A DNA stretch of 64,000 nt, taken from NCBI GenBank assembly GCA_036280655.1, contig DASUQI010000069.1:14467-78466 (forward strand). The letters are read 5' to 3'. This document shows positions 63,309 to 64,000 of this stretch, piece after piece. The position numbers were made by a program, and so were the translations under genes. The first letter of the stretch is position 1, and each line of letters opens with the position of its first letter. The notes under the pieces were generated by a model. The model was not told the DNA's origin. It saw nothing but the letters and a program-made list of their open reading frames with translations, and did no database searches. The stretch is from DASSJM01 sp036280655. GTDB taxonomy: Bacteria; Actinomycetota; UBA4738; HRBIN12.

Positions 63309-64000
63309 ATGCCCGAGGGGCTGCTCCTCGTCGACAAGCCGCCTGGGATGACCTCGCACGACGTGGTCGATGCCGAGCGCCGGGAGCTCGGGACCCGGAA
63401 GATCGGCCACGCCGGCACCCTCGACCCGATGGCGACGGGCCTGCTGATCCTAGGCGTGGGCCGGGCCACGCGCCTGCTCCGCTACTTCGGGACGCTCGCG
63501 AAGACGTACGAGGGGGCCGCGCGCCTCGGCGAGGAGACCGACACGCTCGACGCGGACGGCGAGGTGATCCGCACGTCGTCGGTGGACGCGTCGCGCGATG
63601 CCGTCGAGCGGGCCGCCGCGGCGCTCGTCGGCGACTCGATGCAGACGCCTCCCGCCTACTCAGCCGCGAAGGTCGGTGGCCGGAAGCTGTACGCCGAGGC
63701 ACGGGCGGGGAGGCCCGTGGAGGCGCCGCCCCGCCCGATCAGGGTCGAGGCGTTCGAGGTGACAGCGTTCGACGGGCGGGACGTCGGGTTCCGCGTGACG
63801 TGCTCGGGCGGGACCTACGTGCGGGTCCTGGCGGCCGACCTCGGGATAGCCCTCGGCTGCGGCGCGCACCTCGTCGCCCTGCGCCGCACCGCGATCGGGC
63901 CGTTCGACGTGGCCGACGCGAATCCGCCCGGGAAGGGGGTCCCCCTTCCGATCGGGCGGGCGGTGGCGCATCTGCCGAGGGTCGAGCTCGAGGGCGAGGA
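63309..64000 (+). CDS. truB: tRNA pseudouridine55 synthase TruB (runs off the window)
   Basis: The first about 230 residues of TruB, which makes pseudouridine 55 in the T-loop. LLLVDKPPGMTSHDVV is the start, and D39 in GHAGTLDPMATG is the catalytic aspartate. CSGGTYVRVLAADLG and GAHLVALRRTAIGPF are conserved. ATG 63309 is 2 bases after the nrnA stop. The C-terminus lies beyond position 64000. Confidence 0.95.
   Translation, partial: MPEGLLLVDKPPGMTSHDVVDAERRELGTRKIGHAGTLDPMATGLLILGVGRATRLLRYFGTLAKTYEGAARLGEETDTLDADGEVIRTSSVDASRDAVERAAAALVGDSMQTPPAYSAAKVGGRKLYAEARAGRPVEAPPRPIRVEAFEVTAFDGRDVGFRVTCSGGTYVRVLAADLGIALGCGAHLVALRRTAIGPFDVADANPPGKGVPLPIGRAVAHLPRVELEGE

Noticed and set aside
1..64000. 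CRISPR arrays, IS elements, rRNA and tRNA genes
   Set aside because: I scanned the non-coding gaps and saw no regularly spaced repeats, transposase frames, rRNA sequence or cloverleaf with a CCA end. Short gaps leave little room for them.

Overview
This window is high-GC DNA (well above 60 % GC by eye) carrying about 73 tightly packed genes. It reads as a chromosomal housekeeping region of an actinobacterium. The lineage call rests on gene order and marker families: a SepIVA-like coiled-coil protein next to yceD-rpmF-rnc-mutM-smc-ftsY-ffh; a DUF2469 gene between rnhB and yraN; comM-dprA-xer-whiG upstream of rpsB; and a cofC/fbiD gene for coenzyme F420. A deep-branching actinobacterial lineage is more likely than Streptomyces or Mycobacterium, because the PEP carboxykinase is the ATP type and several usual neighbours (lepB, rlmN) are absent. 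This is inference; no 16S rRNA is present.

Layout. 1-10 kb: mixed metabolic genes (lipoprotein, HU-like protein, cold-shock-like protein, cofC/fbiD, plsC, a trans-sulfuration enzyme, ddl, a stand-alone Lrp ligand domain, a small gene with a phosphoribosyltransferase and a membrane protein, pckA, thiL, thiD, rpmB). 10-15 kb: an uncharacterised protein, a 1,197-residue nucleotidyl cyclase-ATPase-TPR protein and a thioredoxin-like lipoprotein. 15-31 kb: recG-rsmD-coaD-sepIVA-yceD-rpmF-rnc-mutM, a small lower-GC island with two SnoaL-like genes (at least one frameshifted), pncA/acyP, then smc-ftsY-receiver-ffh-rpsP-khpA-rimM. 31-42 kb: trmD-rplS-rnhB-DUF2469-yraN-comM-dprA-xer-whiG, an M23 peptidase, a beta-propeller protein and a polytopic membrane protein. 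42-52 kb: rpsB-tsf-pyrH-frr-cdsA-dxr-rseP, a two-component system coupled to yjbQ, then ispG. 52-64 kb: a secreted subtilase with RTX-like repeats, pabA/trpG, proS, and the nusA operon rimP-nusA-ylxR-infB-ylxP-rbfA-nrnA-truB (truB runs off the end).

How the genes work together. Most serve information processing: ribosome maturation (rimM, rimP, rbfA, rsmD, rnc, ylxR), translation factors (tsf, frr, infB), the SRP pathway (ffh, ftsY), chromosome organisation and DNA uptake or repair (smc, recG, mutM, comM, dprA, xer). Woven in are isoprenoid synthesis (dxr, ispG), phospholipid synthesis (plsC, cdsA), cofactor synthesis (thiL, thiD, coaD, cofC, pncA) and envelope proteolysis (rseP, M23, S8). 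Translational coupling by ATGA, GTGA or TGATG overlaps is very frequent.

The most interesting signal is regulatory. A -10-like hexamer TANNNT, usually preceded by C or G, lies 6-9 bases before the start codon of about 16 genes on both strands, which points to widespread leaderless transcription. In four places the TAG stop codon of the upstream gene forms the first half of that hexamer. Other points worth a look: a MutM homologue whose N-terminus lacks the catalytic proline, acidic low-complexity extensions on L19 and CdsA, a lone receiver domain between ftsY and ffh, and a probable CTG start for plsC. I found no CRISPR array, IS element, prophage, rRNA or tRNA, and no clearly new multi-gene system.
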